This document shows positions 42,335 to 51,684 of a DNA stretch of 64,000 bases, piece after piece; position 1 is the first letter of the stretch; each line of letters begins with the position of its first letter. Below the pieces are notes generated by a model. The model worked only from the letters and a program-made list of their open reading frames with translations. It did no database searches and was not told where the DNA came from. The position numbers and the translations under genes were made by a program. The stretch covers positions 117,313 through 181,312 of the forward strand of contig CAYFIB010000001.1 of NCBI GenBank assembly GCA_964342855.1. Direction: 5' to 3'. The DNA is from JBCBJX01 sp964342855. Its GTDB lineage: Bacteria > Pseudomonadota > Alphaproteobacteria > Caulobacterales > Parvularculaceae.

Positions 42335-45181
42335 TTAGAAACTTTTACTGATCTGCAGCGAGTAGGTCCGACCGTAAAGCTCGTACCGGCTTGGGAACTC
42401 AACATTCGTGCCGGACAGATCATTGTTGTTGAACGTGCCGAAGCGCTCGTCCGTCAGGTTGTACGCCTCGAAGATGATCGCGAGCCCTTCCAGCGGACCG
42501 CCCTGGAACGTGTAGCCGAGCTGACCGTCGAGGATCGTTTCATCGAAGGCGTTCGCGCCCGCCAGCGCGCCGGAGAAGGTCTCGATCTCAGCCAGGAATT
42601 CAGAGCGGTGACGGAGGTTCAGCCGCGCCCGAACGCCGTGGTTCTCGTAGTAGACGTCCGCACTGTAGACGTTCTCCGAGAACCCGGGGATCTGCAGCTC
42701 GCCGCCCCCGAACTGAGCCGGCGCTTCCGCCGTCGCATCCGTGTACGAATAGCTAAAATTGAAGCCGAAGCCGCGAAGGGTATCCGGAAGATACGGATCA
42801 AGCGATAGCCGAAGCGCGGCCTCGAAGCCTGAGATCTCGCCATCACCGAGATTGAGCGGTGATGAAATCGCCGCGACCGTGGCGTCAGGATTGTCGGTGA
42901 CGAACTGGCTGCCGAGGAACGACTCGACCGCTCCGGAAATGTCGATCAGACCGCGCGCGCCGGACACGATGAAGTTCTTCGTGTCCTTATAGAAATACGC
43001 GATAGAGATAGCGCTCGCCTCGCCGAAGTAACGCTCCAGCGACACGTCGAACGCATCGGCCTCGAATGGCCGAAGGAACGTGTTGCCGCCGTTCACCGTG
43101 AAACAGGTCTGCCCGGTTGACGGATCAAACGCGTTCGGATCGAACGTCACGACGCCGCCGCTCTCGGAGCAGACGAGACCGTTGCGGGTCGCCGCGACGC
43201 TCGCCCGCATATCGTTCATCCGTGGGCGGGAGACCGTTTTCGCGTAGCCGAAACGCACCTGCCAGTCCGGCATGAACTCAAGCGACAGGTTCACGGTCGG
43301 CAGGAAGTGGGTGTAGTCGTCTTCTTCGGTCCGTACCGGGAAGGATCCGTCCGGCTCTGCGGCAATGACGCTTGCCCCGGTCGACGATTGCTCGACGAAG
43401 ATCTGTTGGAAGCCAATATTGCCGCGCAAGGGCATCTCGCCAACAAGCGTATCGATGTCGGCTTTGAGGAAGATCGTCGCGAGATCTTCCTCAACCGTCC
43501 AGTCACGGCTCAGGGTGTTGGCGCTGTTTTCCGCGCGAGTGTTCGTATAGATGCCGCTGCTGAGAAGCGACTGCGGATCATAGGCGACCATCCGAAGACC
43601 AACATGGGAGAGATCAGCGGCGCCCAGCAGCAGATTGGCCGGGATTTGCAGTTCGTTCGTCGCGGTGACGCCCGGCGCAAAGTCCACAAAGAACTCGTTG
43701 CCTGTGCGCGATTTCTCGCGGTTCGTCAGAATGCCGCCGAGCTCCACGCTGCTGATGATCGAGCCCTCGACGAGGTACTCAACCTCTGCCCGGAACTGAT
43801 TGATCTCGTCCTCGATCGTCGGTTCCTTATAGAAGCCGACCTGGCCCCAACCACCCGGGTCCGTCAGCAGAACGACGGTCGGGTCGGCGTAATCGAGCCC
43901 GGCGTCGATCATGTATTCTCCAGACGGAATATTGTTGAAGGTCAGCGTGTCAAGCGTGCCGCTCCCCGCGTTTCCGAAGCCGGCGTAGGATTCGTAGTCG
44001 ATGTCGTTGCGCTCGATCTGCGAGTTGCTGAGATCGACCTCGAGGATCAGCTTCTCCGTCAGCTTGTAGGTGGCGTTGATGCCTCCGGAGAAGAGTTCAG
44101 CTTCGCGCGACAGGACGTCCGTCCGGAAGACCGGGTTGACGTTATTGTAGGTCGCAGAGTCGGCGATCACGCCAGAGCCGGTCGAGCCGGCGAAAGAGGC
44201 GGTCGACCAGGAAGCGAGCGGCGTTTCGAGCCCGCGGAAAACGCCTGCGTCTTCGAAGTCCGAGTAGAACGCATCAATCGATACGGCGAACGTTTCGTTC
44301 GGCTCCCACTCGATCGCGCCGGCGACTGAGGTTCTTTTGAATTCGCGGGATTCGACGCCCGTGCGCGGGTTGTCGCTCGGGTAAACCCGGCCGCCGTCAA
44401 GCGACGTCTGCCCGTTCGCCGTCTTCAGCTCGCGGGAGAAATTGTTGTTCGGATTCGATTGATCCGTAACTGCAATATACCAGCCCAGTGTGCCTGCGTC
44501 GTTTTGGTCAATATAGGAGCCGAACAGACGGTAGCCGTCGCTGTCGTAGTCCGGATTGATTTCGCCGTTGTCGTTCCAGACATAGCGGCCGCTCACGGTC
44601 AACTTCGCGCCATTATAGTCGAGCGGATTGATCGTGCGCAGATCGACGGTGCCGGCGATGCCGCTGGCCGCGAGCGAGGCATCGGGCGTTTTGTAGACAA
44701 GGCCTTGCGCGATCAGCTCCGCCGGGAACTGATCGAACTCGATGCCGCGGTTGTCGCCGGAGGAGACCTGCTCGCGCCCGTTCAGCAGCGAGATCGAAAA
44801 GTCGGGGCCGAGGCCGCGGATCGAGATCGACTGCGAGCGGCCACGCACGCGCTGCGCAGTGAGACCCGGCAGGCGCGCGAGCGAGTCGGCGATCGAAAGG
44901 TCCGGAAGCTTGCCGATATCCTCCGCTGACACTGCTTCAATGATCGAGGTCGAATTGCGCTTCGCCGCGATGGAGTCCGCGATTGAGCGGCGGATGCCGG
45001 TGACGACGACGACGTCCTCGCCTTCGACAGCATCCTCAGCCGTATCCTGCGGCGTCAGCGCGATCGGCGCTTCGGACGCCCGCGCCAGACCCGCGGAAAG
45101 CGTCAACGCTGTCGCCGCGGCGCCGGCCAGCAAAACCGATTTCAGGTTCAATGAGTTTTCAGACGTATCAAGAACTTGCAT
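42335..45181 (-). CDS. TonB-dependent receptor of the alpha-glucan locus
   Basis: 948 residues: signal peptide ending near LARA (residues ~25-35), TonB-box-like EDVVVVTGI, plug signatures EDIGKLPDLSIADSLARLPGLTAQR and ISIRGLGPDFSISLLNGREQ, and a large barrel ending with LQISKSF. It resembles the maltodextrin receptors of Caulobacter-like bacteria. It is divergent from the amylase gene; their shared upstream region contains candidate LacI sites. Probable substrate: maltooligosaccharides. Confidence 0.92.
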   Translation of the reverse strand: MQVLDTSENSLNLKSVLLAGAAATALTLSAGLARASEAPIALTPQDTAEDAVEGEDVVVVTGIRRSIADSIAAKRNSTSIIEAVSAEDIGKLPDLSIADSLARLPGLTAQRVRGRSQSISIRGLGPDFSISLLNGREQVSSGDNRGIEFDQFPAELIAQGLVYKTPDASLAASGIAGTVDLRTINPLDYNGAKLTVSGRYVWNDNGEINPDYDSDGYRLFGSYIDQNDAGTLGWYIAVTDQSNPNNNFSRELKTANGQTSLDGGRVYPSDNPRTGVESREFKRTSVAGAIEWEPNETFAVSIDAFYSDFEDAGVFRGLETPLASWSTASFAGSTGSGVIADSATYNNVNPVFRTDVLSREAELFSGGINATYKLTEKLILEVDLSNSQIERNDIDYESYAGFGNAGSGTLDTLTFNNIPSGEYMIDAGLDYADPTVVLLTDPGGWGQVGFYKEPTIEDEINQFRAEVEYLVEGSIISSVELGGILTNREKSRTGNEFFVDFAPGVTATNELQIPANLLLGAADLSHVGLRMVAYDPQSLLSSGIYTNTRAENSANTLSRDWTVEEDLATIFLKADIDTLVGEMPLRGNIGFQQIFVEQSSTGASVIAAEPDGSFPVRTEEDDYTHFLPTVNLSLEFMPDWQVRFGYAKTVSRPRMNDMRASVAATRNGLVCSESGGVVTFDPNAFDPSTGQTCFTVNGGNTFLRPFEADAFDVSLERYFGEASAISIAYFYKDTKNFIVSGARGLIDISGAVESFLGSQFVTDNPDATVAAISSPLNLGDGEISGFEAALRLSLDPYLPDTLRGFGFNFSYSYTDATAEAPAQFGGGELQIPGFSENVYSADVYYENHGVRARLNLRHRSEFLAEIETFSGALAGANAFDETILDGQLGYTFQGGPLEGLAIIFEAYNLTDERFGTFNNNDLSGTNVEFPSRYELYGRTYSLQISKSF

Positions 45182-45461
45182 CTTCGACCCTCCGTGATGC
45201 GTTTCCGTCGGAAGCTGTTGCTTCCTTCACCCCTAGAAGCGCCGGTCTTGTATCGCCCGGCCGCCTGTCCATCCGATCCAGATGATCCGCACGCCCCTCA
45301 GTCGCAGCCGCGAACCCGGCCGATAGCGTCTGCGCTTCGGCTCTTGAAATCCACGATGAAATACTCTGCAATTCTATGCAAGCATCCACGGGGTTTTTCT
45401 GCAAATTCGTCGTTATGCGCCGCAATATAATGCTGCACTGCAGTATGGGAGCCTGGCTAAC
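45182..45461. promoter_or_regulatory. Divergent promoter region, TonB receptor / amylase, with candidate operators
   Basis: TTTTCTGCAAATT at 45395-45407 is identical to the centre of the palindrome in front of the maltose-carrier gene (51665-51677). A little further, at 45531-45550, inside the open frame of the amylase, TTTTGCAAAT is followed by TTTTGCAAAA, a near-palindromic pair with a 10-base period. Both are good candidates for the LacI protein encoded at 49089-50099. No other gene is seen. Confidence 0.55.
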
Positions 45462-47429
45462 ATGTTGTTTTTTAATAGTTACTTGTTCGACTGGTGCGCA
45501 ATCCAATTAGTGCGAAAACGCAACAGCGCGTTTTGCAAATTTTTGCAAAACTCTTGGAAAGTGGTGTCTGGCGGCGTTCAGGCGGTGATCGCGACGTTCG
45601 CGCTGACGTTCTCTTCGGCGGCCGCCGCCGCGTTCTCCAGCCCGCAGGCGATGAGTCTCGACCGTCCGGTGGAAGACGAAATCATCTACTTTCTCCTGCC
45701 TGACAGGTTCGCGAACGGCGACACCTCAAATGATCGAGGCGGCCTTTCCGGCGACCGGCTGACGACCGGCTTTGAACCGCGCATGAAAGGCTTTTTCCAC
45801 GGCGGCGATCTCGCCGGCCTCACCCAACGCCTCGACTATATCGAAGCGCTCGGCGCGACGGCGATCTGGCTTGGCCCGATCTACAAGAACAAACCCGTTC
45901 AAGGCCCGCCGGGCGAGGAATCCGCCGGCTACCATGGCTACTGGATCACCGATTTCACCCGCGTCGATCCGCATTTCGGCGACGAAGAGAGCCTGAAAGC
46001 CTTCGTCGACGCCGCGCACGCACGCGGCATGAAAGTGTTCCTCGATATCGTGACCAACCATACGGCCGACGTCATCAAGCTGCGTGAATGTCACGATCCG
46101 GATTATGTGGGGCCATACCGACCCGCCAAAGGGTGCCCCTATCGCCCCCTCGGCGAGTTCCCCTATGTCACGCGCGGCCCGGCCAAAGGCGCAGCGATCA
46201 ACACGGGATTTCTAGGCGACGGCGCGCGGGTCCAGACCGACGAAAACTTTGCGCGGCTCGTCCGTCCGGACTACGCCTACACGCCGTTTGTTCCGACCGG
46301 CGAGGAGAACGCCAAAACGCCGGAATGGCTCAACAATCCGATCTTTTATCATAATCGCGGCGAGACGACCTGGAGCGGCGAGAGCTCCACTTATGGCGAC
46401 TTCGCCGGTCTCGATGATCTTTTTACGGAACACCCGCGCGTCGTTGAGGGGTTCATCGACATCTATAAGGACTGGATCACGCGCTACCGCATTGACGGCT
46501 TCCGGATCGACACGGCCAAGCATGTGAACCCCGAGTTCTGGCGCGCCTTCGTGCCCGCCATGCTGAAGCACGCGGAGGCGGAAGGCATCGAGAATTTCTA
46601 CATTTTCGGCGAAGTGTACGACCCGTCGCCGCTCGGTCTTGCGCCCTACACCCGGCGCGACGGTTACCCGGCGGTGCTCGACTTCGCTTTTCAAAGCGCC
46701 GTCACCGACGTCGTGGCGAACGGCGCGCCGACCGAACGGCTGGAAAGGCTGTTCTTCGCCGACGCGTTGTATGCGGACGCTGAAGCGGGCGCGCGCCGAT
46801 TGCCCGTCTTCGTCGGCAACCATGATATGGGGCGCTTCTCCACGCTGGTGAAGCGGTCGTTGCCGGAAGCTGACGAAGCCGAGATCGCCGACCGCGTCGC
46901 CCTCGCCCACGCCATGGCGTTCTTTCTCCGCGGCGTGCCGGTCATCTATTTCGGCGACGAACAGGGCTTCCTCGGCGACGGCCACGATCAGGACGCGCGT
47001 GAAGACATGTTTCCCTCCGAAGTCGCCGTTTACAACGACAACGACCTTCTACTCACGGACAGGACGACCGCGGACGACAACTTCGATGTCGCCCACCCCC
47101 TCTTCCGCCGGATCGCGACGATGGCGGCCATCTACAAATCACACTCCGCCCTGCGTCGCGGAACGCAGATCATCCGCGCCTTCGAAACCGATGGCGGCCT
47201 CTTCGCCATCTCGCGGACCGATGGTGAGGCGGGCGAATACGTCATCGCTTTCAACATTGCCCGCGAAGAGCGCGACGCGTACCTTGCCGTGGATTCCCGG
47301 TCGGCGCGCTGGACATCGGTTCATGGCTCTTGCCCGAGACGCTCGGCGGCGACGGGATCGCTTGCGATCACCATCCCGGCGCTGAGTTTTTCTATCTGCC
47401 GCTCGAACGACTGGAGCACCGCCCGATGA
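45462..47429 (+). CDS. Alpha-amylase-family GH13 enzyme, exported
   Basis: Up to 655 residues. The four GH13 regions are present: DIVTNH (near nt 46045), GFRIDTAKHV with the nucleophile Asp (nt ~46509), IFGEVYD with the acid Glu (nt ~46610) and VGNHDMG (nt ~46815). YHGYWITDF and a long B domain suggest an alpha-amylase or cyclomaltodextrinase-like exported enzyme. The C-terminal beta-domain ends GSLAITIPALSFSICR. The start is unclear: ATG 45462 gives an overlong leader; GTG 45510, TTG 45543 or GTG 45561/45564 would give shorter signal peptides ending SSAAAAAFS, and the operator-like repeats at 45531-45550 favour a later start. The stop overlaps the next gene as ATGA. Confidence 0.87.
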   Translation: MLFFNSYLFDWCAIQLVRKRNSAFCKFLQNSWKVVSGGVQAVIATFALTFSSAAAAAFSSPQAMSLDRPVEDEIIYFLLPDRFANGDTSNDRGGLSGDRLTTGFEPRMKGFFHGGDLAGLTQRLDYIEALGATAIWLGPIYKNKPVQGPPGEESAGYHGYWITDFTRVDPHFGDEESLKAFVDAAHARGMKVFLDIVTNHTADVIKLRECHDPDYVGPYRPAKGCPYRPLGEFPYVTRGPAKGAAINTGFLGDGARVQTDENFARLVRPDYAYTPFVPTGEENAKTPEWLNNPIFYHNRGETTWSGESSTYGDFAGLDDLFTEHPRVVEGFIDIYKDWITRYRIDGFRIDTAKHVNPEFWRAFVPAMLKHAEAEGIENFYIFGEVYDPSPLGLAPYTRRDGYPAVLDFAFQSAVTDVVANGAPTERLERLFFADALYADAEAGARRLPVFVGNHDMGRFSTLVKRSLPEADEAEIADRVALAHAMAFFLRGVPVIYFGDEQGFLGDGHDQDAREDMFPSEVAVYNDNDLLLTDRTTADDNFDVAHPLFRRIATMAAIYKSHSALRRGTQIIRAFETDGGLFAISRTDGEAGEYVIAFNIAREERDAYLAVDSRSARWTSVHGSCPRRSAATGSLAITIPALSFSICRSNDWSTAR

Positions 47430-49084
47430 GCGCCGTTTCGGAAACTCTCAAGAACGCCGCAGCGCGACACGCGCCGGAAGCAAGCGCTGAATGGTGGCGC
47501 GGCGCGGTTATCTATCAGATCTACCCCCGCAGCTATCTCGATACGAACAAAGATGGCGTCGGCGATCTCGCAGGAATCACGCAGAAACTCGACTATATTG
47601 CGAAGCTCGGCGTCGACGCGATCTGGATATCGCCGTTCTTCAAATCACCCATGCGGGATTATGGCTACGACGTTTCGGATTTCTGCGATGTCGATCCAGT
47701 GTTCGGCTCGCTGGCGGACTTCGATGAGCTGGTCGCGCGCGCCCACGCGCTTGGCGTGAAAGTGATCGTCGATCAGGTCTATTCGCATACGTCCGACCAG
47801 CATCCGTGGTTCATGGAAAGCCGGTCCGGTCGCGACAACCCGAAAGCGGACTGGTATGTCTGGGCCGATCCGCGTGAAGACGGATCCCCGCCAAATAACT
47901 GGCTCTCCGTGTTCGGCGGCTCTGCATGGACCTGGGATAGCCGCCGCGAGCAGTATTATCTGCACAATTTCCTGATCGAGCAGCCGGATCTCAATCTGCA
48001 TGTTCCCGCCGTGCAGGACGCGGTTCTGCAGGTCGCGCAGTTCTGGCTCGATCGCGGCGTCGATGGTTTCCGTCTGGATGCGGTGAATTTCTTCCTACAC
48101 GACCAGCAGCTACGCGATAATCCGCCGGCGCCGCCGGAGGCGCCGCGTCGGTGCCCGTTCGATTATCAGGCGCACGTTTACAACCAGTCTCGGCCAGGCG
48201 TTGAAAACATCCTTGAGCGCCTGCGCGCCATTACGGATGCGCGCGGCGACATTTTCACCGTTGCGGAAATCGGCGATCCGAAGCCTCGTCTTGAAATGAA
48301 GACGTACACGTCCGGCGAAAAGCGGTTGAACTCGGCTTATGGGTTCGAATTCCTGTACGCGAACGACATGTTGCCAGATCTCATTCGCAGTGTTCTGTCC
48401 GCTTTCGCGACAGACAATGCGGACGGCTGGCCGTCCTGGGCGTTTTCCAATCACGACGCGCCCCGCGCCGTCAGCCGCTGGGCGAAAGCCGAGGATCGCG
48501 ATCGCGCCGCACGGCTATACGCCCTGCTTCTCATGAGTTTACGCGGAAATGTCTTCCTCTATCAGGGCGACGAGCTTGGGCTGCCGCAGGCGGACGTTCC
48601 GTTCGAACGCCTGAAGGATCCCGAAGCGATCGCCAACTGGCCGCTGACCCTTGGGCGCGATGGCGCCCGCACGCCGATGCCATGGAGCGCGAACGCCAAG
48701 CATGCAGGGTTCTCCGATGCGGAGGAAGCGTGGCTCCCAGTCGATGCGCGCCATGTTCCGTTGAGCGCCGAGGCTCAGGAGAATGATCCGACGTCCGTCC
48801 TCAATTTCGTCCGGCATATGACGGCTCTACGCCGATCGAGCCCGGCGCTCCGCTCCGGATCGATCGAGTTTCTGGAGACCGCGCCCGGCGTCTGCGCCTT
48901 CGTCCGCGAGGCTGGCGGCGAGAAACTCGTCTGCATCTTCAATTTCAATGACACTGATACAGAGGCCCCGAAGCTCCAGGGGGCATGGTCAATCGAAGCA
49001 TCTTCGGCGCCGGACGCCGGCGCCAATTCGCCGCCAGCACTACTCCCCCCGCTTTCGGGCTTCATTGCTCGTCTGATGGGGTAA
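47426..49084 (+). CDS. GH13 alpha-glucosidase (oligo-1,6/alpha-1,4 type)
   Basis: 552 residues from ATG 47426, chosen because it overlaps the amylase stop by ATGA; an upstream in-frame start lies within amylase coding sequence. N-terminal WWRGAVIYQIYPRSYLDTNKDGVGDLAGI is typical of the GH13_23-like alpha-glucosidases. Regions I-IV: VDQVYSH, GFRLDAVNF (nucleophile Asp), TVAEIGD (acid Glu) and SNHD. No signal peptide, so it is probably cytoplasmic, splitting imported maltooligosaccharides to glucose. Confidence 0.92.
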   Translation: MSAVSETLKNAAARHAPEASAEWWRGAVIYQIYPRSYLDTNKDGVGDLAGITQKLDYIAKLGVDAIWISPFFKSPMRDYGYDVSDFCDVDPVFGSLADFDELVARAHALGVKVIVDQVYSHTSDQHPWFMESRSGRDNPKADWYVWADPREDGSPPNNWLSVFGGSAWTWDSRREQYYLHNFLIEQPDLNLHVPAVQDAVLQVAQFWLDRGVDGFRLDAVNFFLHDQQLRDNPPAPPEAPRRCPFDYQAHVYNQSRPGVENILERLRAITDARGDIFTVAEIGDPKPRLEMKTYTSGEKRLNSAYGFEFLYANDMLPDLIRSVLSAFATDNADGWPSWAFSNHDAPRAVSRWAKAEDRDRAARLYALLLMSLRGNVFLYQGDELGLPQADVPFERLKDPEAIANWPLTLGRDGARTPMPWSANAKHAGFSDAEEAWLPVDARHVPLSAEAQENDPTSVLNFVRHMTALRRSSPALRSGSIEFLETAPGVCAFVREAGGEKLVCIFNFNDTDTEAPKLQGAWSIEASSAPDAGANSPPALLPPLSGFIARLMG

Positions 49085-49088
49085 CCCT

Positions 49089-50099
49089 TCAGGCCCCGCA
49101 GGAATCGCGCAGGATCAACTCCGTCGGCAGACGTTCAGAAGGAATGTCACGGCTCGGCATCGCGCTTTTCAGCTTCGAGACCAGCAGCCGCCCCGCCTTG
49201 TGCATGTCCTGAGAGACGGTCGTCAGGGCCGGCTGACTGTACTTCGCCGGAAAAATATCGTCGTACCCGACGATCGACACGTCCTCCGGCACACGGCGCC
49301 CCCTGTTCAACAAACCGCGCACGGCGCCGATCGCGATGAGGTCGCTCGCGCAGACGACGCCGTCAAACGAGACGCCTGCGGAGATGAAGCTGTCGACCGC
49401 GTTTTCAGCGGATTCGACTTCGAAGTGCACGGGCACGTTCAATGCATCGTCCACTTCAAGCCCCGCCTCGGTCAGCGCATCCACATATCCGCTATAGCGT
49501 TGCATCGCCTCCGGCGCTCCCGTATCGCCGAAGAAGGCGATCCGTGTGCGGCCGAGACGGATGAGATGACTGGTCGCCCTTTTGCCGCCGCGGATGTTGT
49601 CGCTGCCGACGGAACAATAGCGTTGTCCCGGCAGATCGGCGCCCCATACGACGAAACGCGCATCCGTTTCGGCCAATCGGTTGAAGCGTTCGTGAAGAAA
49701 GCTCTGGCCCAGGAAGATCACGCCTTCGGAGCGGTTCGACGCCATCAACTCGGTCAGATCATGATAGTCCCGCGGCGCGAGATGCGAGAGGGAGACGTCG
49801 CAGCCGACCTCGCGCGCTGCTTCGCCGACGCCGCCGATCAGCTCCAGATAAAACGGGTCTCCCAAACCGTCGCCGCGGCTCTGCGGCGTCGGGATGACGA
49901 CCGAGAGCATGGACGTTGCGCCGGAAAGAACGGCCGGCATGTGCGGGCGAAACGGATAATTCTGCTCGCGCGCAATACGCCAGATGCGCCGCTTCGTTTC
50001 GTCGTTCACCGCCGGGCTGTCGTTCAACGCCCGGGAGACCGTTGCGATCGAAACGTTCGCGAGGCGGGCGAGGTCTTCAAGGCGGGCGCCGCGTTTCAT
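49089..50099 (-). CDS. LacI-family regulator of the alpha-glucan locus
   Basis: 336 residues from ATG 50099, which has AGGGA 8 bases upstream; ATG 50120 in the same frame has no ribosome site and lies in the MFS gene. The helix-turn-helix (RLEDLARLANVSIATVSRALN) begins at residue 5, as usual. The ligand-binding part (SVVIPTPQSRGDGLGDPFYLELIGG ... VGYDDIFPAKYSQPALTTV) is complete. It follows the maltose-carrier gene by 13 bases, so it is probably expressed with it and controls the receptor, amylase and carrier promoters. Confidence 0.9.
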   Translation of the reverse strand: MKRGARLEDLARLANVSIATVSRALNDSPAVNDETKRRIWRIAREQNYPFRPHMPAVLSGATSMLSVVIPTPQSRGDGLGDPFYLELIGGVGEAAREVGCDVSLSHLAPRDYHDLTELMASNRSEGVIFLGQSFLHERFNRLAETDARFVVWGADLPGQRYCSVGSDNIRGGKRATSHLIRLGRTRIAFFGDTGAPEAMQRYSGYVDALTEAGLEVDDALNVPVHFEVESAENAVDSFISAGVSFDGVVCASDLIAIGAVRGLLNRGRRVPEDVSIVGYDDIFPAKYSQPALTTVSQDMHKAGRLLVSKLKSAMPSRDIPSERLPTELILRDSCGA

Positions 50100-50112
50100 C
50101 TGTACTATCCCT

Positions 50113-51636
50113 TTAGGCATTGGGCAGAGGATCGTTGTCGCTTACGAACAGGGTCGCGAGCGCTGCGACGCCGAGGCTCGCGCCGCCGAGAACGAGCGCC
50201 CAGACTGAGTCTCCGCCAAAGAGGTTTCGCACGAAGACGCCCAAAATACTCGCCGCAGTCAGCTGCGGAATGACGATGAAGAAATTGAAGATGCCCATAT
50301 AGACGCCCATTTTTCCACTCGGCAGACTGCCTGAGAGGATCGCATACGGAATGGAGACGATCGCAGCCCAGGCGAAACCGACGCCGACCATGGAAACCAG
50401 AAGATAAGCGGGATCGCGGATGACGCACATGGATGCAAGTCCCACCCCGCCGAGCGTGAGGCAAACCATGTGCGCCGTTTTTCGGCTCGTCCGCGCCGCG
50501 AGAACGGGTATCAGGAACGCTGCGAGCGCCGCGACGCCGTTATAGACGCCGAAAAGCACGCCCACCCAGTCCGCGCCCTGATTGTAAAGCGCGGAGCTCG
50601 TGTCGGTCGAACCATAATGATGCTTCGTTACCGCGGCGGTCGTATAGATCCACATGGCGAATAGCGCGAACCAGGAGAAGAACTGCACCACCGCCAGCTG
50701 ACGCATGGTGCGTGGCATAAGAAAGAGATCATCGATGATCTCCGAGAACGGATTGTCCTTATGGCCGTGCTGCTTCAGGAGACCTGCGGCGATCTGCATG
50801 AGGCCGAACACGACCCCGCCGATGGTCAGAATGTAGAGCTCTTTCTGCAGAAAGGCCCATTGCGACGAATACTGCGCGATAAGAACCGTCAGCACCCCGC
50901 CGACAATGAGCCACAAGCCCCCATTGCGCAGGAAACGGGCGGGAGCCGGGGCGAATCGCTCCGCGCCGGCGTCATCTGAAGCCGCCTCAAAGGCTTCGAA
51001 CCGCTTCATCTCATCCGGCGAATACTCCCGAGTGGTGAAGACCGTCCACATCACGGCGGCGAAGACCATCGCCGCGCCGAAATAGAAGGAGAGCTTGACG
51101 GAGAACGGCACCACGCCCTCCGGCGCCGTGTTCGAAACGGCGAACACGTTCGCCAGAATCCACGGCAGCATTGACGCGAGAACAGCGCCGGCGCCGATGA
51201 AAAAGCTTTGCATCGCATAGCCCGTCGTGCGCTGGCGTTCCGGCAGCATGTCGCCGACGAACGCGCGGAACGGCTCCATGGTGACGTTGATGGAGGCGTC
51301 CATGATCCAGAGCATGCCCGCGGCGACCCAGAGCACCGACGAGTTCGGCATGATGAGAAGAGCGGCGGTCGTGGCGACGGCGCCGAAAAAGAAATAGGGC
51401 CGACGACGGCCGAGCCGTCCCCACGTTTTATCGCTCATATGACCGATAATCGGCTGTACGAGCAGGCCGGTGAGAGGCGCGGCGATCCAGAGGATCGGGA
51501 GGGTGTTCGGGTCAGCGCCGAGGGTCTGGAAAATCCGGCTGACATTGGCGTTCTGCAGGGCGAAGCCGACCTGAATGCCGAAAAATCCGAAACACATGTT
51601 CCAGATCTGCCAGAAACTGAGCTGCGGTCTCTCCAT
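50113..51636 (-). CDS. MFS maltose/sucrose-type transporter (SLC45/GPH-like)
   Basis: 507 residues with twelve predicted helices. The start (FWQIWNMCFGFFGIQVGFALQNANVSRIFQTLGA) and the loop DKTWGRLGRRRPYFF are signatures of the SLC45-like disaccharide carriers described as maltose transporters in Caulobacter- and Xanthomonas-type bacteria. It imports maltose or short maltodextrins across the inner membrane. It is first in a unit with the LacI gene. A long perfect palindrome lies 20-48 bases upstream of its start, over the promoter. Confidence 0.9.
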   Translation of the reverse strand: MERPQLSFWQIWNMCFGFFGIQVGFALQNANVSRIFQTLGADPNTLPILWIAAPLTGLLVQPIIGHMSDKTWGRLGRRRPYFFFGAVATTAALLIMPNSSVLWVAAGMLWIMDASINVTMEPFRAFVGDMLPERQRTTGYAMQSFFIGAGAVLASMLPWILANVFAVSNTAPEGVVPFSVKLSFYFGAAMVFAAVMWTVFTTREYSPDEMKRFEAFEAASDDAGAERFAPAPARFLRNGGLWLIVGGVLTVLIAQYSSQWAFLQKELYILTIGGVVFGLMQIAAGLLKQHGHKDNPFSEIIDDLFLMPRTMRQLAVVQFFSWFALFAMWIYTTAAVTKHHYGSTDTSSALYNQGADWVGVLFGVYNGVAALAAFLIPVLAARTSRKTAHMVCLTLGGVGLASMCVIRDPAYLLVSMVGVGFAWAAIVSIPYAILSGSLPSGKMGVYMGIFNFFIVIPQLTAASILGVFVRNLFGGDSVWALVLGGASLGVAALATLFVSDNDPLPNA

Positions 51637-51655
51637 GTCGACCGGCCTCCCCTTT

Positions 51656-51684
51656 GTTATGTAATTTTCTGCAAATTACATAAC
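51656..51684 (-). promoter_or_regulatory. 29-bp palindromic operator in front of the maltose carrier gene
   Basis: GTTATGTAATTT (51656-51667) and AAATTACATAAC (51673-51684) form a perfect 12-bp inverted repeat around TCTGC. It lies 20-48 bases before the carrier start. Its centre shares TTTTCTGCAAATT with 45395-45407 near the receptor/amylase promoter. Probable target of the LacI protein of the locus; a second, different regulator binding the TTATGTAA arms cannot be excluded. Confidence 0.7.

Noticed and set aside
47330..47425. Upstream start for the alpha-glucosidase
   Set aside because: Lies in the C-terminal beta-domain of the amylase, which is intact; ATG 47426 overlaps its stop as ATGA.
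51656..51684. Palindrome as a transcription terminator
   Set aside because: The arms are AT-rich, it lies directly upstream of a start codon and has no following T-run, so an operator fits better.
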